Source: Seriola aureovittata
Lineage: Eukaryota; Chordata; Actinopteri; Carangiformes; Carangidae
Reading direction: 5' to 3'
Assembly (NCBI RefSeq): GCF_021018895.1
Contig: NC_079377.1
Coordinates: 16,763,501 to 16,827,500, forward strand
Length of the DNA: 64,000 nt
Position 1 is the stretch's first letter; each line of letters opens with the position of its first letter. The notes beneath the pieces were generated by a model that saw only the letters and a program-made list of their open reading frames with translations, was not told the DNA's origin and did no database searches. Below are positions 51,501 to 63,230 of the stretch, one piece after another. The position numbers and the translations under genes were made by a program.

Positions 51501-51564
51501 TGTTCTCCACACACCTCCTCTTTGCTCCACAACAGCCAGTTAGGGTAATAGCTCAAGGGAGAAA

Positions 51565-51636
51565 GGGGAAGAGAGAGAGAGAGAGAGGGAGGGAGGAGGA
51601 GGAGGGATGGATGGATGGATGGAGGGAGGGAGAGAA
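51565..51636. repeat. (GA)n, GGA and (GGAT)n purine-rich tract
   Basis: GA dinucleotides grade into GGA units and four GGAT units. Confidence 0.9.
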
Positions 51637-53204
51637 AAACAGGTAATTACTGGTAATCATTGGTCGAGGAAGAGCTGATGATCACTACAGTATAACAGAT
51701 TGTACTGTTCCCTGTTGAAAAACACTGAGGAGACCGGATGTGGTGTTGTCGGCAGGTAACGACTAAGAAATTAGTTGGTAACCTTAAACCCCCCGCGCAA
51801 TCATAGAGAAACTCTCGTTCCCCCGTCCTCTCCTTTTCTCTCTTTCTCTCTCATTGAGAGGAGTTATATAAATCTCAATGTTCCACTCAATAAGTGCTGT
51901 ATAAGTAGGGACTATGGGTCCTTTATTATATTACAATCTTTTTTATTTAGATTGGACATCAAGTAGAGGCAAGTAGCTGTGGTTCAACAAGGAGACAGGG
52001 TGATACAAACAGAAATATTAGGCTGAGAGGCAGGAGCACTTGGAGTTTGTGCCTCAGTCTTGATTTAAGGCTGAAATATATTCACGAAATACTTCCGGCA
52101 GAAATGTCTGTTTAGTTAAGATAATTCAGTTTGGCTTTGATTTAAACTGAAGCACTGAGTCAAAATCAGACTGTGTCCACTAGGCAATAAAAGCCCTGCA
52201 GTGAAATGTGTTTTTTTTTTTTTTTTTTCCTTTTTTTAATCCATACCCTGCAACGAGATTTCCCTTTAATTTGCCCTGCAAATAGCTTCAGTTTTCTGAG
52301 CCTGGCTGTCCAGCAACATTATCAATTTTCTGCTAAAACCATGTACGTTAAACACAGACATACAACATTAATTAAATGAAAGTGCCTGTAACCATTTGGT
52401 AGAATGTGCCTCAACCTTTTCCAGAAATTACTGTGCATTGATTGTAACCACTATTACTTTTTGCTTTTTTATATATATTCCCAAACAGCAAATTTTGGTC
52501 CCTTACAGTAATAGATGAGAGAATTGCGATGCAGTGGAGAGAAGCCAAGCAGCAGACACATTTTTGAAAAGTGTGACCTTTGTTTGGTCACACAAAAATA
52601 ACTATTATGCAGAGGAGTGAAAAATCAAATGTATATCCTGATCGTTTTCACTAGGCCAGACCTAATCCCATTTTTCAAAGTGTACTCAAATTATATTTGC
52701 AGTAGTTGGGTTTCAGAACTTGTGCAATTAAAATCCTCAATGCGACTGTTTTGTGGAGTATCACTCCTCTTTCAATGATTTCTTACACCGCCTCTCACAT
52801 TCACAGTGATGAGCCAGTAGAAGTGTAGACTTTAGCAGAACCACTGTCAAAGGAAGACTTATTGATTTTGAGCAGTGTCTTCCTTGGGCTCTGTGTGACT
52901 AGACAGTGGCCTCATCACGGTGGGAGTCTTTAGTGGATCAATTGGTAGCACTTGCACCACTTGTACCTGTTTGTAACTGATAAGACAACACATCAGAGAA
53001 CTGATAATGATTAGCTGAGGGCAGACACAGCAAATCAACATGGTGGGGAGGAGAAAAGGAAGAAAAATATGGATTATCCATTTTTTTTACAACACAAAAT
53101 AAAGCTGCTGTGCTATTTTTTCACTCACTTATCCACAATTGTTTATCCAATTAGATAATGATATATGTTACTGCAGACAAAGAAGCACAATCACCAACAA
53201 GTAG
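51637..53204. other. Intergenic, no gene recognised
   Basis: AT-rich unique sequence with a long T run at about 52211-52237. No gene, RNA gene or mobile-element end recognised. Confidence 0.45.
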
Positions 53205-53546
53205 CTAAATCCTGGAGCAGAAGTTTTTTTCTTGGAACTCCGAGACAAAGTACTAAGTGGTCATGCTGATGTGTCACTTAAGACCCATGAGATCATTGCA
53301 GTTTCATCCATGTCCCATAATGGTGACATGGTGAGCCCATATCCTGATCCTGCCCCAGTTGAAAAGGGAGTCATGAGATCATTCAGTCTTGACCTAGATG
53401 CTAAAGAACCTACCGGAGATGACCCTGCCAGACACAAAAGTTCTAATTCAAAGGAAGATGAAGATGATATTTCATTGGTCATAATTAAAACAAAAAACAA
53501 ACAAAAAAAACTTTTTGTGAAAGATTGGGCCATAAAATATGAATGA
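53205..53546 (+). other. Unassigned open frame with coding-like composition
   Basis: A 113-codon stop-free frame begins after a TAG at 53202-53204 and ends at TGA 53544-53546. The predicted peptide is hydrophilic, with SPYPDPAPVEKG, then an acidic stretch SSNSKEDEDDISLVIIK and a lysine-rich tail ending DWAIKYE. The composition looks more protein-like than most frames here, but the first ATG is at 53310 and no strong splice acceptor lies just upstream. I recognise no family. An antisense frame (53261-53533) also stays open. It could be a last coding exon, a retrocopy remnant, or chance. Confidence 0.25.
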
Positions 53547-53730
53547 AGTCAATGAAGGAGTGGCGTTTTAGGGCAGATGCCTCTCAAGTTGACATGTGAC
53601 AGGCTAACTGTTGTCATGGGAAGCCTGTCTCTTAAAACAGGTCGGATCAAAATGTTCCGCTGGGAGTTATGTCATCCGTCAGTGCTGCCAGACAATGCAA
53701 CACCAATGCCGGCGTAATTTTCTAAGTTTG
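53547..53730. promoter_or_regulatory. Possible conserved noncoding element
   Basis: Unique sequence with several CpGs (GGTCGGATCAAAATG, GCCGGCGTAATTTTC) directly after the 53205-53546 open frame. It could also be that frame's 3' untranslated sequence. Confidence 0.28.
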
Positions 53731-56059
53731 TTTTCAGAATTACAGTATCACTAGCACATTACCCACACCCGTTGGGTATCCTGTTTTCTTGAAGTCCGCC
53801 TTAGCCAATGCATAGTTTTTGTCATGGCCATTCAAAAGGAATTACCAATAACACAGCTAATAATAAAAGACTTGTAATGGATACATAGGGGGTTTGTCAT
53901 CTCGCTACAGTTTAATCTGGCCTGCAGATACTCTGGCAGTGGAGGACAGGTAACGTGAGACTGCAAAGATTCGCTGCATTAGTTCTGCTTAGCTAACCGT
54001 GAATGCTAATTGCAGGAAGAACCAACTGCTACTCTCCCCTCCTTTTCCTCTCTCCTCCCCCTTGGCTGACAGTAGAGCCCGCTGAGGAGCACAGAGAGTG
54101 TCATACAGCTTTGCTTGGAGCAGGGAACAAAGAAGGTTGTTCTGCAAGCAAGATTCAATATGTAGAGGGAAAACACTCAACAGTTGAACACACAACTGTC
54201 CTCTCATGATCATGAAAGTGTGCTGTTCACTAACTCTTACTTCTCTTTTTTTTAAGCTAAGGCATCAGTTTCAATGTTACCATGTCATGTTAAATACTGT
54301 ATGTTTATTAGTCACCTTTTAAGATGCAGCCTTTGAAAACCATTTTGCCCTAATTATATCGAATAGACTGAATATCTGCTCAACCTTTTACACAACAGCA
54401 ACTATTATTGTGCATATAACATTGTGAAGGAACACAAATTTGGCACTTTTAGCCGAAATGTCAAAACTATCATCGCCTAATGCTAGTAGTACCAGTAGCA
54501 AGACATCTCTATTACAGTATAACAAAGAGATCAGAGAGCAAAATCATACCAATCTCAAAAGTTCATAGTGGGCTAAAATCCAGATTAAAACAATGTGCTC
54601 CATTCAGGGGAGCCCAACCGTGACACACCTTTTTGAGAAAACAAAACAATAAAAGAAAGAGGCCTAAGAATGGGAGTGTTAAATCCAGTACTAATACTGA
54701 TACTGATACTAATCTGTGAGCAAGGTCAAAGACCCGGTTACACACCAGAGGCTATAAAGGCTCAGAGGTGCTGGTCAGCCTGAGCCACCAAAGCTGTGAT
54801 CACTCTCAGAGGTTCTGACCTGTGCACATGAGAGGCCACTACCCTAGTGGCAACCACTATCTCCCATCAGTCTTCTATCCAGACATCTATAGGCTACCTG
54901 CACGCCCTCGGGCGAGAGCTATCATATAGCCACTGTACCAAGCACTCCTGTCTTTACCTTCCAGTGGAGATTTATTGTAATTAGAAGATTCCTTTACAAA
55001 AGCTTGGGATCAGCGTTTCTTCAAGGATCCCTGTGCAGTCCCATGGGAGACACCCTTTGATCCCGACCTTCGAACCCTAAGGGTTAAGCCTTCCCTTTGC
55101 AAATGAGTTTGACATGACGGACCACTTCCTAATTGGCCAATTGCTCCTCGCTGTTTCTGGGTCCTGCTGGTTTAACAAGTGTATGTTTTCCTTTGCACTC
55201 TCCAGTGTCTTACCACATCAGTGCTGATGGCTTTGAAGTGAGTGTTTTTCCACAGCATAAATGATCATACGCTTTGCTAAGAAAGTCTACAGGGTCATCA
55301 CGCATGGAAAAAGGTTCAAATGGCAAAGCTCTTACTAGTAATATAAGATACAATGCTTCAGGGATCCTTTATAATCTTATATGAAAACAGAAAAGGCCAT
55401 TAAATTTGTAGGGTCTCACAACTCAATTAAAATCAGTGTTGTTTGTGTATTCCATTTGGAGACCCATGTTTTCTCTTTTGTGTCTTTCACTCTACCTCCT
55501 ACTGTGTGTTGGTCTGATAATGCTGAAGGCTATAGCAGCTCTTAAACCATCAGAGACAGTGGAAGAGAGAACTGGTGGTGTCGTGTCCCACCCTGCAGCA
55601 TGTGGTTTGTAAGATTCTACCCTTCCCCACCTCTGTCTTTTTCCCCAATCAGATTAGTTTGTCTAATAGTGAGAGGAAAGGTTGTTGCCAGTGGGCCCTG
55701 CAGGCTTGGAAGAACAGGTGGCCAAGTGTCTGAAATGGTTTCCCTGCATTGAGCTGGAAAAGCGATGTGGTGGTCTGCATCCATGTTAGACTACTAGATC
55801 ACAAACATCTGTCAGTGAGTCAGTGCAACTACAGAAGATCAGGGAATCCACAACTTTGGAGTCATTATTTTTCAACAATAAATAAAATTCTTAACTGAAT
55901 CAGTCATCATAAATTAATTGCTGTAGTGAAACGTATTTGGTAATTGATGAATAATTCATTATGTTCCCTCAACTACATCCTACATCTCAACTACAGTTAG
56001 GTTCAGCAATTACCTTTTGGACCCCACTGTATTTTTTATATCTTTCAAATCTACCTGCA
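53731..56059. other. Intergenic, no gene recognised
   Basis: Mixed unique sequence. The region 54740-55130 is GC-richer than its neighbours and might hold an old repeat or conserved block; a 35-codon frame there has no known similarity. A short tandem of GATACT-like units lies at 54688-54712. Confidence 0.4.
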
Positions 56060-56440
56060 GACCGTTACTTAGATGGATTACCCAGTAACCTTTCCCGATG
56101 ACCTCTGTTGGGTTTGTCCAACTGCAGGACCATGGGAATCTCCCCTGCCAAAAGACCTCCTCCACAAAACACAGAGAACGTGTCTCGCCAGCCGCCTAGC
56201 ACCGAGACGGATTGTTCAGGGGTGCAGAATTAGTCAGGTCAGGGAATCCTCGGCCTCAGGCCTGGCTAATTACTTTCTAATGTGACGACGATTCTTTTGA
56301 AGAGCTGTTTTCTCGCTGACCAAATCTCTTTAAAAGCATCTTGGGGGTGCAAAGGGCGCCAAGAGGGAGTGCGCTGTGGCAGGCCACACCAGGGCCAGAG
56401 GGGGGGGCTCAGGTTACACACTGCCTGCCGTGATGCATTG
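56060..56440. promoter_or_regulatory. Candidate conserved noncoding element
   Basis: Unique, CpG-containing sequence with CAGAATTAGTCAGG near 56224 and GGCTAATTACTTTCTAATG near 56263, then GC-rich sequence. Overlapping plus-strand frames (56073-56285, 56282-56662) lack recognisable domains; the later part is proline/serine low complexity. Confidence 0.42.
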
Positions 56441-56693
56441 TTGGTGGGACGCCTCGGCTCCAGTGCTCCCCCTCCTCCTCAACCACCACCACCTCCATCC
56501 TCCTCCTTCTCTCAGCACTGTCCCTCCAAGAGGCTGCTGCAGAGCCTTGCAGAAACTCTGACACCAGTCCAGAGGATGCACTCTGCACATGAAACCTTAC
56601 ACTCAACTAATGGTTACAAATGTGTTTTCAAAGAAATCCCAGGCCTCCTGTACAAACCATAGACTCATACTGTTGTATGTGCATATATGAGCG

Positions 56694-56697
<4 letters not shown>

Positions 56698-56767
<70 letters not shown>
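56698..56767. repeat. (CA)n microsatellite, about 70 bp
   Basis: Perfect AC dinucleotide run. Confidence 0.97.
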
Positions 56768-56773
<6 letters not shown>

Positions 56774-56884
56774 AACACACACTCATTGTGCACAAACTGG
56801 GAACACTGGCAGACACAATGGGGATAGTTGGTGTTGCTTAACTGTGAGATTTAAAACAGACTGCATGAGCATTGGGGTTTGAGG

Positions 56885-56901
56885 CCCCCCCCCCCCCCCC
56901 C
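56885..56901. repeat. C17 homopolymer
   Basis: Seventeen consecutive C residues, that is a G17 run on the minus strand. Confidence 0.95.
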
Positions 56902-57439
56902 GTTTACTCCTATGAGACAGAAAAACCAATACAGTTTATTATAAACTAATGTCGGGTCACTTTATTTTTAACACCATGATTGTAGAACATTAACAATGTA
57001 CTAATGCTAACCAAAAATATCAGTAAATCAAATGAGTTCTCTACAAAGAATTGCCTTTAGAAATTGCAGGTGGCTTGTGGCTTTGACTGACACTTCACAC
57101 GGATTTCAGCAACCTCTTGCTCATTCCCTCAAAGACAATGTATTCCCTTCCAGGGGAGTGATCCCTAATTAGCTGTCAGGTGATAGTGTGCTGCTTTCAT
57201 TGTGCTCCCTGCTGCCATGCTGCAGGCTATGTGGTCAGCAGTCAGTCTCAGACTGAAGTGACAGATCATCTCTCTATACACCAGACCCCTGCAGCTGAAA
57301 GAGACCACTTGGTCCTTACAAAGAGATCCCAACTCTCCATATTAAAAAGAGCTCAATATCAAATCTCATAACAAACAGATCAGTGACCCAGCAAAGACAA
57401 GAGGATCGCTTGAGAATCTGCCTGTGCTCTCACAAATAA
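56902..57439. other. Intergenic, no gene recognised
   Basis: Unique sequence; CCCTAATTAGCTG near 57161 is a homeodomain-like palindrome. Nothing coding recognised. Confidence 0.42.
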
Positions 57440-58110
57440 AAACAAAAGGTGGTGATATGTTTCTCTCCCGCCAATAGACGACTGATGACTGAATTTGGAT
57501 CTAAATTATTTAGTGGCCCTTTGTGTTTGTCAGTTTGTTCAATGTAGGCAATTTTAATGCAGAAAAGATCTTTCTTATATCATGTTCCAACATTCACTGA
57601 AACTGACAAAAGCTTTTGGAAAATCACAATCACATTTTGCCATATAAGTGCGAAAAATAACTATCCTTTCCTGTATTTCCCAATAAAAGCCATATCTTCT
57701 AATTTCACAGGATATGGCCGACAGGTCATTCCTGATATAAAAGATATGATTTCTTCCTGTCTGTCTGTTAGCTTCACTGCAGGTCTCCTCCAGACAGTTC
57801 CAGTATCCACCCAGGCAGCAGAGGGACCTTGTTTGAAGGTCATGTCAGCACCGGGGCGTAAACGTTAGACCTCTTTGTGGTCAGGGTAAATGTACAAGGC
57901 CGCCCTGCGGGAGCACTCCTTCCCTCTCTTTAATCGGCGTATAACAGGCCCTTGTAGAGCCAAACTGTCTGCGACACATCAGCACTTAGAAATAAAAACC
58001 CCTCAGCCAACCCTGCGACGGCTGCGGTTGGAGTACGGCAGCTGGATCGTTTCAGAGGGACAACACAGACAGGTCTGCAACTGGAAGCAAACAGGAAGGG
58101 AGAATTCATA
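57440..58110. promoter_or_regulatory. Candidate conserved noncoding element cluster
   Basis: About 57460-57570 holds CTAAATTATTTAGTGG and GCAATTTTAATGC. About 57850-58100 is CpG-rich for this desert and repeat-free (GGGGCGTAAACG, TTAATCGGCG, GGCTGCGG). Frames on the two strands are mirrored and unrecognised. Confidence 0.43.
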
Positions 58111-58639
58111 CTAAGACTGAGGTCATATGTATTATTTGAGTTCTGTGAAATCTTCCAATTCAAACTTTTAAAAATACAGTAATTACTTTTTATTATTCCC
58201 GAAATTTGAAAATAAGACTTGAAAGTCTCCCTTGAATATATTATTAATATGAAAATCATGGAACTGCCCTACTGACTTTGTTGACACAGTGGCAGTGCAG
58301 CTGTATTTTATGGTACTATTGTTGTCTGGTAGGCAACAATAAATGCCCCTACTTTGTACTGTTTGTTTCCAGTGTTCAGTTCAAATCTTGAACGTTGTGC
58401 CTACATGACATTAGATTGCAGTGTTAACTTTCTGGTTTCAAGCTTTTGTCTTTATAAGTGAATAATGTAAGATCACAATAATGCACCATTTAAGATTAAG
58501 GAGTTGTTTTTTGTTGCCCTGTGATCTGGAATGAGTGTCCAAATAATTTCAAAACTGCTCCCTTAACAATTTTTTCTTAATGCTCCAACACTGAGCTCCC
58601 CTAACATTTGCTGTATACTGTGTAAATAAATAGTCTACA
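58111..58639. other. Intergenic, no gene recognised
   Basis: AT-rich unique sequence with no recognisable feature. Confidence 0.45.
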
Positions 58640-59060
58640 AAGTTAATGGGACAAAACACAGAATACACAGCCATCTCCCTGTCTGTGAGGCCAATCATTT
58701 CAAGGAGCCAAGAAAGCAAACTTAACAGTTCTGATGCTCCAGCCGAGAAACTTAATTTACCAATTTGCAGGAAGACAAGATGGCAGGAAACAAGCCAATT
58801 TGCCACGTGTGCAGCACACAACAAACCCCAGCCTTGCTCCCCGGCCTCATGAGAGGTAATTATCCCTAAAAAAGAATGCCATGCTGTATTAAGATGTAGC
58901 CGCATCAAAACGAGGGAGACAGCCTCATTACAAGTAATTATGAGGGAATTAGAAACATCATTTAACTAAACGAGCAAATAATGTCCAGGATATTGAAGAA
59001 GCTGCCTGCACTTCTGCCGACTGCTGCAAGTCCCATTACAAAAATTGTAGGTCTTTAATA
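58640..59060. promoter_or_regulatory. Strong candidate conserved enhancer, hmx2-proximal
   Basis: About 420 bp of unique sequence about 4 kb downstream of hmx2. TAATTA occurs at 58857-58862 and 58935-58940, flanked by GAGG and TGAGGG words. An E-box CACGTG lies at 58804-58809, and ACTTAATTTACC and CCAATCATTTC occur nearby. The frames on both strands (58549-58908 -, 58646-58852 +) are unrecognised. Confidence 0.5.
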
Positions 59061-59929
59061 GAATAATGACATGCTTTATCTTCCCTGCCTCTCTCTGAGA
59101 GGATCTTGGAGCAGAGGGAAGGGCTGAGGGAGAGAGGGGAGGATGTGAAAACAACTGTTGCAGAGCTCTCTATCCTCCATGTGGTCTCACTCTTGAGTGT
59201 ATAGCATAAGGCCTTCAAGATAATCCCCCTATTATCCTTACAAATACAAAATGGAGAGCAGAAAATTGTATCTCACATCCATTATAGTGTCAAAGGTAAT
59301 GCTAATGGACTTATCTCTAGAGTAATAGCTGAGTTCTCCACACGCACTGTAGCCTATAATAGTTTGATGCATATTGGACAGCGAATGGGGCTTCAAAACA
59401 GGCAGTTCAAGAAATGGTTGGTAATTTAACAATGAAGCATAATGCATTTCACCATTAAAGCCCTAATTCAGATTTTTGTTAAATATTGTTCTTGGAGAGT
59501 TTAACTTGGAGAAGCAAAGGTTTTCACTGCAGCTCAAATAACAGAGCTGCTTGTATTTGACCTTGAGTTATAAACATCTTAAAAAGATAGTCATGTTGGT
59601 ACCGTCAGTAAATTGATTTTAAGACTGAAAGCAGTTCTTTGGTTTCACTTTAACAAAAAATCTATTTTCATTCGAAGTTTGATATATATTGTAATGTTTT
59701 TATGCCTGTGTTCCAACTATTCCTCTCCCTTTGCTTTGGGATTTTGGGAGCATCTCTAAAATACCCCAAATAATTTCCATATTTTACTTAATAGAATTTC
59801 TCCATATGCTGCATTTGCCATTTCCCTTTGCCTTGTACAGTAGCATATTCCTCTCCTGTTAAGGAGAAAGAGTAGGGGCTAGGGAGGGGGGGGGGCAAAC
59901 ACAATTTCCCTTCAGCTCCTTCATTTCCA
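59061..59929. other. Intergenic, no gene recognised
   Basis: Mostly AT-rich unique sequence; 59330-59480 (GTTGGTAATTTAAC, CACCATTAAAGCCC) could extend the upstream conserved block. A short G run lies near 59886-59895. Confidence 0.4.
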
Positions 59930-60260
59930 GTTGATATAAAACAGAATCATGAAAAATCACTTCTGGTCCAAGCTCTCCTTTTTAACCATTAACCCATAAA
60001 TACAGAAGCTGGTTAAAGCCAGCGGATGACAGGGCCTGCCTCAAAAACCTTGTTACGCTTCCCTCAAATTCATTTAGGGAGCAAACAGGTCTTGAGAGTT
60101 GTCTGGCTTAATGCATTGCGATCGCTTTTAAAACTCTTGTCTTGAGGCAGATCCGAGGCTCTGCATCTGCTCGTGGTGTTAAACTTCATAACCTTCCACT
60201 CTAATATGAAGCCCATATACCCGCTCTTTAAATCAAATGGTTGTAAATATATTGGGAGGT
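59930..60260. promoter_or_regulatory. Candidate conserved noncoding element
   Basis: Repeat-free sequence with TTTAACCATTAACCC, GCTTAATGCATTGCG and the palindrome GCGATCGC at 60118-60125, followed by CTTTAAATCAAATGG. CpGs are clustered at 60050-60175. No coding frame. Confidence 0.45.
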
Positions 60261-61518
60261 AGTTGAAAAGCCCTCATCCAAATAAATGATGAAGGGATGG
60301 AACATGTAAAAAAAAAAAAAAGAGATCTTCATATATTAGAAGAGGACATTATAAATAAAAGAAAGTGAGCGATAGATAATGTTGTTGCAGCCTGTTTAAA
60401 TTTAATGGAGTCTCTATTAAGTTAGTTTTGATCGCCATCATTTTATCTGAAGATGTAAAAGAGGTGATATCGGGAGGTTTTAGTACAATTCATTATGATC
60501 CTGTAAATATGCTCTAAAAACTATCCTGAGAATCAATTTGCTCAGTGCTCTCTGTCTTTGCCTCTCCACACTGTGTGTAGCCCACAGTTTCCATTACTCC
60601 CATCATAAATTATACCACAGAGTGAATTACACTTGCTTTTCACCTTACCAGGCAGGTTTGATGAATCCTAAGGCACAACACATCATCTCAACAAATCTTC
60701 ATCACCATGCCAGTCGCTGTCTCTTTGCAGTTTAAACCACTTCAAATCATTTTCATTGCCCTGCTATTAAAATTTGTAATTCACACCTGCCATTGCAGTG
60801 ATACATAGTTACATCGAACCCCCTCCTCTACCTCCCACCTATTCCTCTTTCACGTTCTCTCTCTCTGCTTCTTATTCTCTTCTTTGCTCGTCACCGCATC
60901 CCCACTGCCCCCCCTCCCCTTCCTGTCTTGTAAATCAAACAACCTAAGGTGACAGGTCATGCAGATTTCCCACAACTCAGTGGGGTGCAAACATCCATCC
61001 AAAAGAGCGGCGCATTGCCGTCACACCTGATGACATAATGACCACTTGGAAACTAATAAACAGCTTCATTCAACCAAAGCTATTGCTCCTTTTCATAAGC
61101 GTTACGCTTCCCAATCCCTCTCTCTATCTCTCTTTCTCTCTTTTCTCTCTCTCTCTCTCCTATCTGTCACAAATTCATCCTCCTGCACCTCACCTATTCG
61201 CTGGTGCTGGAGTTACCCATAAATCACTGCTGTTGTCTAACGCTATCCATTTTCCCAGAAACACAGGGCGGCTGTTACAGAAATTGGGTCAGGCATAATC
61301 TGCAGGGCAGCAGAGCCTGGCTAGTCATGATTCTGCTAGGTAATGTAGCCATTAGCACACAGTGAGAGATTGGTGGGATGGGTAGAAGGGGTTGGGGTGG
61401 GTAGTGGTGGTGCTGGTGGGGGTGGTGGAGGAGTGGGGGTCCCTTGTAGATGATATGACACCCAAGAAAAGCTGCCAAATGACACAGTTTTATCGCTCCC
61501 CATCAACCACGGGACATT
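60261..61518. other. Intergenic with low-complexity tracts
   Basis: Contains an A run near 60309-60321, pyrimidine-rich sequence at 60820-60925, (CT)n-rich sequence at 61106-61161 and a G/T-rich tract at 61385-61440. No gene recognised. Confidence 0.45.
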
Positions 61519-61555
61519 TGTGTGTGTGTGGGTGTGTGTGTGTGTGTGTGTGTGT
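61519..61555. repeat. (GT)n microsatellite with one interruption
   Basis: GT run of about 37 bp with an extra G near 61531. Confidence 0.93.
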
Positions 61556-61689
61556 TTGCGCATGCTTAGAATGGAGTGCATGTGTCTTTTGGTCTGTGTG
61601 ATTCTGTTCAGGCTTGTGTTTTGTATTTGCATGGATTGGATTGTTATGAATTAGTAAATTGAACTTTGACGGTGTGTGAATTGATTTTG

Positions 61690-61930
61690 CGCGCTAGAAC
61701 TCTAAACTCTAAACTAGCCACTGAATGAACAGGACATTACTGTTTATGGCGTCCAGAATTCAGAGTGTAACTGATACAGTAATTCATTACGCGGATGGAG
61801 AGAAGAGAACGGCTTCGATTAATGACAGCAAGAGTCTTGAACTTTGACAATATGCCTCTTTATTAGGTTTCCTCTTACAAGGCCTGATGCTCCAGAGCCA
61901 TAGGAGGCAGACTTCAAATGAGAGAAGATC
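61690..61930. promoter_or_regulatory. Candidate conserved noncoding element nearest hmx2
   Basis: Unique sequence with CAGTAATTCATTACGCGG near 61778 and CGATTAATGACAGC near 61817, both typical of homeodomain-rich elements. It lies about 0.8-1 kb beyond the inferred hmx2 3' end. Confidence 0.43.
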
Positions 61931-62714
61931 CCGCCCAAAGGCACGATTGGCTTGTGATAGTGTGCCTCACTTTTCCACCCTTTATCTACCTCTTAGTTAC
62001 CTCTGTGTGTGTTGTATGTATTGTATGTATATGTATTATAAGGCGCAGGTCAATCCACCCCCTTGATTTACAGCAGAGTGCTGTGGTTGGTTGCAGTGTT
62101 TTTAAATTCAAAATTAATCTGAAAGTATGATTTAAAAAGTCTTTGCGAAATCATTTGCACACTGCATCTGGAGAAAAACTCTTTTCACTGCCACAGATAC
62201 AAGCCGCAATTAAAATGCACCTGTCAAGAACCGAACAACTTAATATTTGATGTAATAGTAAGAGGTATATGTTGATATTTGTGAGCCAACAGCAATGTAA
62301 ACCACTGTATAAACGGTAATGTCTTATATGTTAATTGACGGCAGGTTTATTCCTGGTTTTAGCCATGCTGCAAGCACAGTTGCTCTTGGTTTAGAGGACC
62401 TCTAATAAAACCTTACAGGAAAATTACTGCACCTCTACAACAAAAGTTCACCACTCATATCTGACAGTATCACAAGCCTTTAGCATGTGTAGATTATCAT
62501 GAACGCAAATTTTATTACAACTCATTCTCTTGTAATAAAATTTGAGTACTGTTTGTTCGCTCTTCAGGGAACAGGAAGCGTCAACACAAGTGAGTAAAAT
62601 CTAACATGAGCCTTGTTTACAGTTGCTTTAAGTGTTTACCTTCTGTGTTCAAAATGCAAATATGTCAGCAGTTAACACAAAAACAGTAGATAAAATAAAA
62701 CCAAGCAAACCCGA
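61931..62714. other. hmx2: Intergenic next to the hmx2 3' end
   Basis: AT-rich unique sequence. It would become transcribed if hmx2 uses one of the more distal poly(A) signals at 62346-62351 or 62511-62516. No other gene recognised. Confidence 0.4.
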
Positions 62715-63230
62715 TTTTCACTGAAATAGAAAATTTATTGAATGAGAAGGTTATTATTGAAGGTCTAAATTACAATAGAAACAATGATATTTTTCCTTAA
62801 ATGGAAGAATTATGTATTTTTTCCTGTCAGCATTAGGTTACTGTCAGGAGAAATAAAATGACTGATGCTTTGCAATATGATTGGCAAAACAATTATGACT
62901 AAAAACGGTTTAAAAGCATTTCTTGTGGAGTCCAGAGTTCTTGAATGTGATATGAAGGCTAAACTCCAATGTTTTTATCAGTTAAAGAAAAATAAAATAA
63001 AAGTACAAAATTATTAGAATTAATTATACACATGGTGTATTTTATACATATAGGGAAGCTTGATTGCTTTCTTGTGAGACGCACGGCTGCTGCATAATAA
63101 GAATTTCCTCAACAAATAAAGTGATACAATTAATATACAGGGGTTATGTGGAGACACTTATAAGAATGTTGTATTATTTTGTAATGCGTTTTTTACGTGG
63201 ACTGCAGTGGTGAACATACAGTAGAGTCAA
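62715..63230 (-). other. hmx2: hmx2 3' UTR (inferred extent)
   Basis: AT-rich sequence directly after the hmx2 stop codon. The far end is set by the AATAAA at 62734-62739 on the minus strand, giving a UTR of roughly 0.5 kb. Further minus-strand AATAAA words at 62511-62516 and 62346-62351 could give longer transcripts. The extent is inferred and needs transcript data. Confidence 0.5.
62734..62739 (-). terminator. hmx2: Probable hmx2 polyadenylation signal (AATAAA)
   Basis: The plus strand reads TTTATT, that is AATAAA on the minus strand, about 495 bp past the hmx2 stop codon. It is the first canonical signal I found downstream of the stop. Confidence 0.5.

Noticed and set aside
54740..55130. 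GC-richer stretch with a short frame as a possible exon
   Set aside because: Only about 35 codons open, no recognisable similarity, and no convincing splice-site pair.
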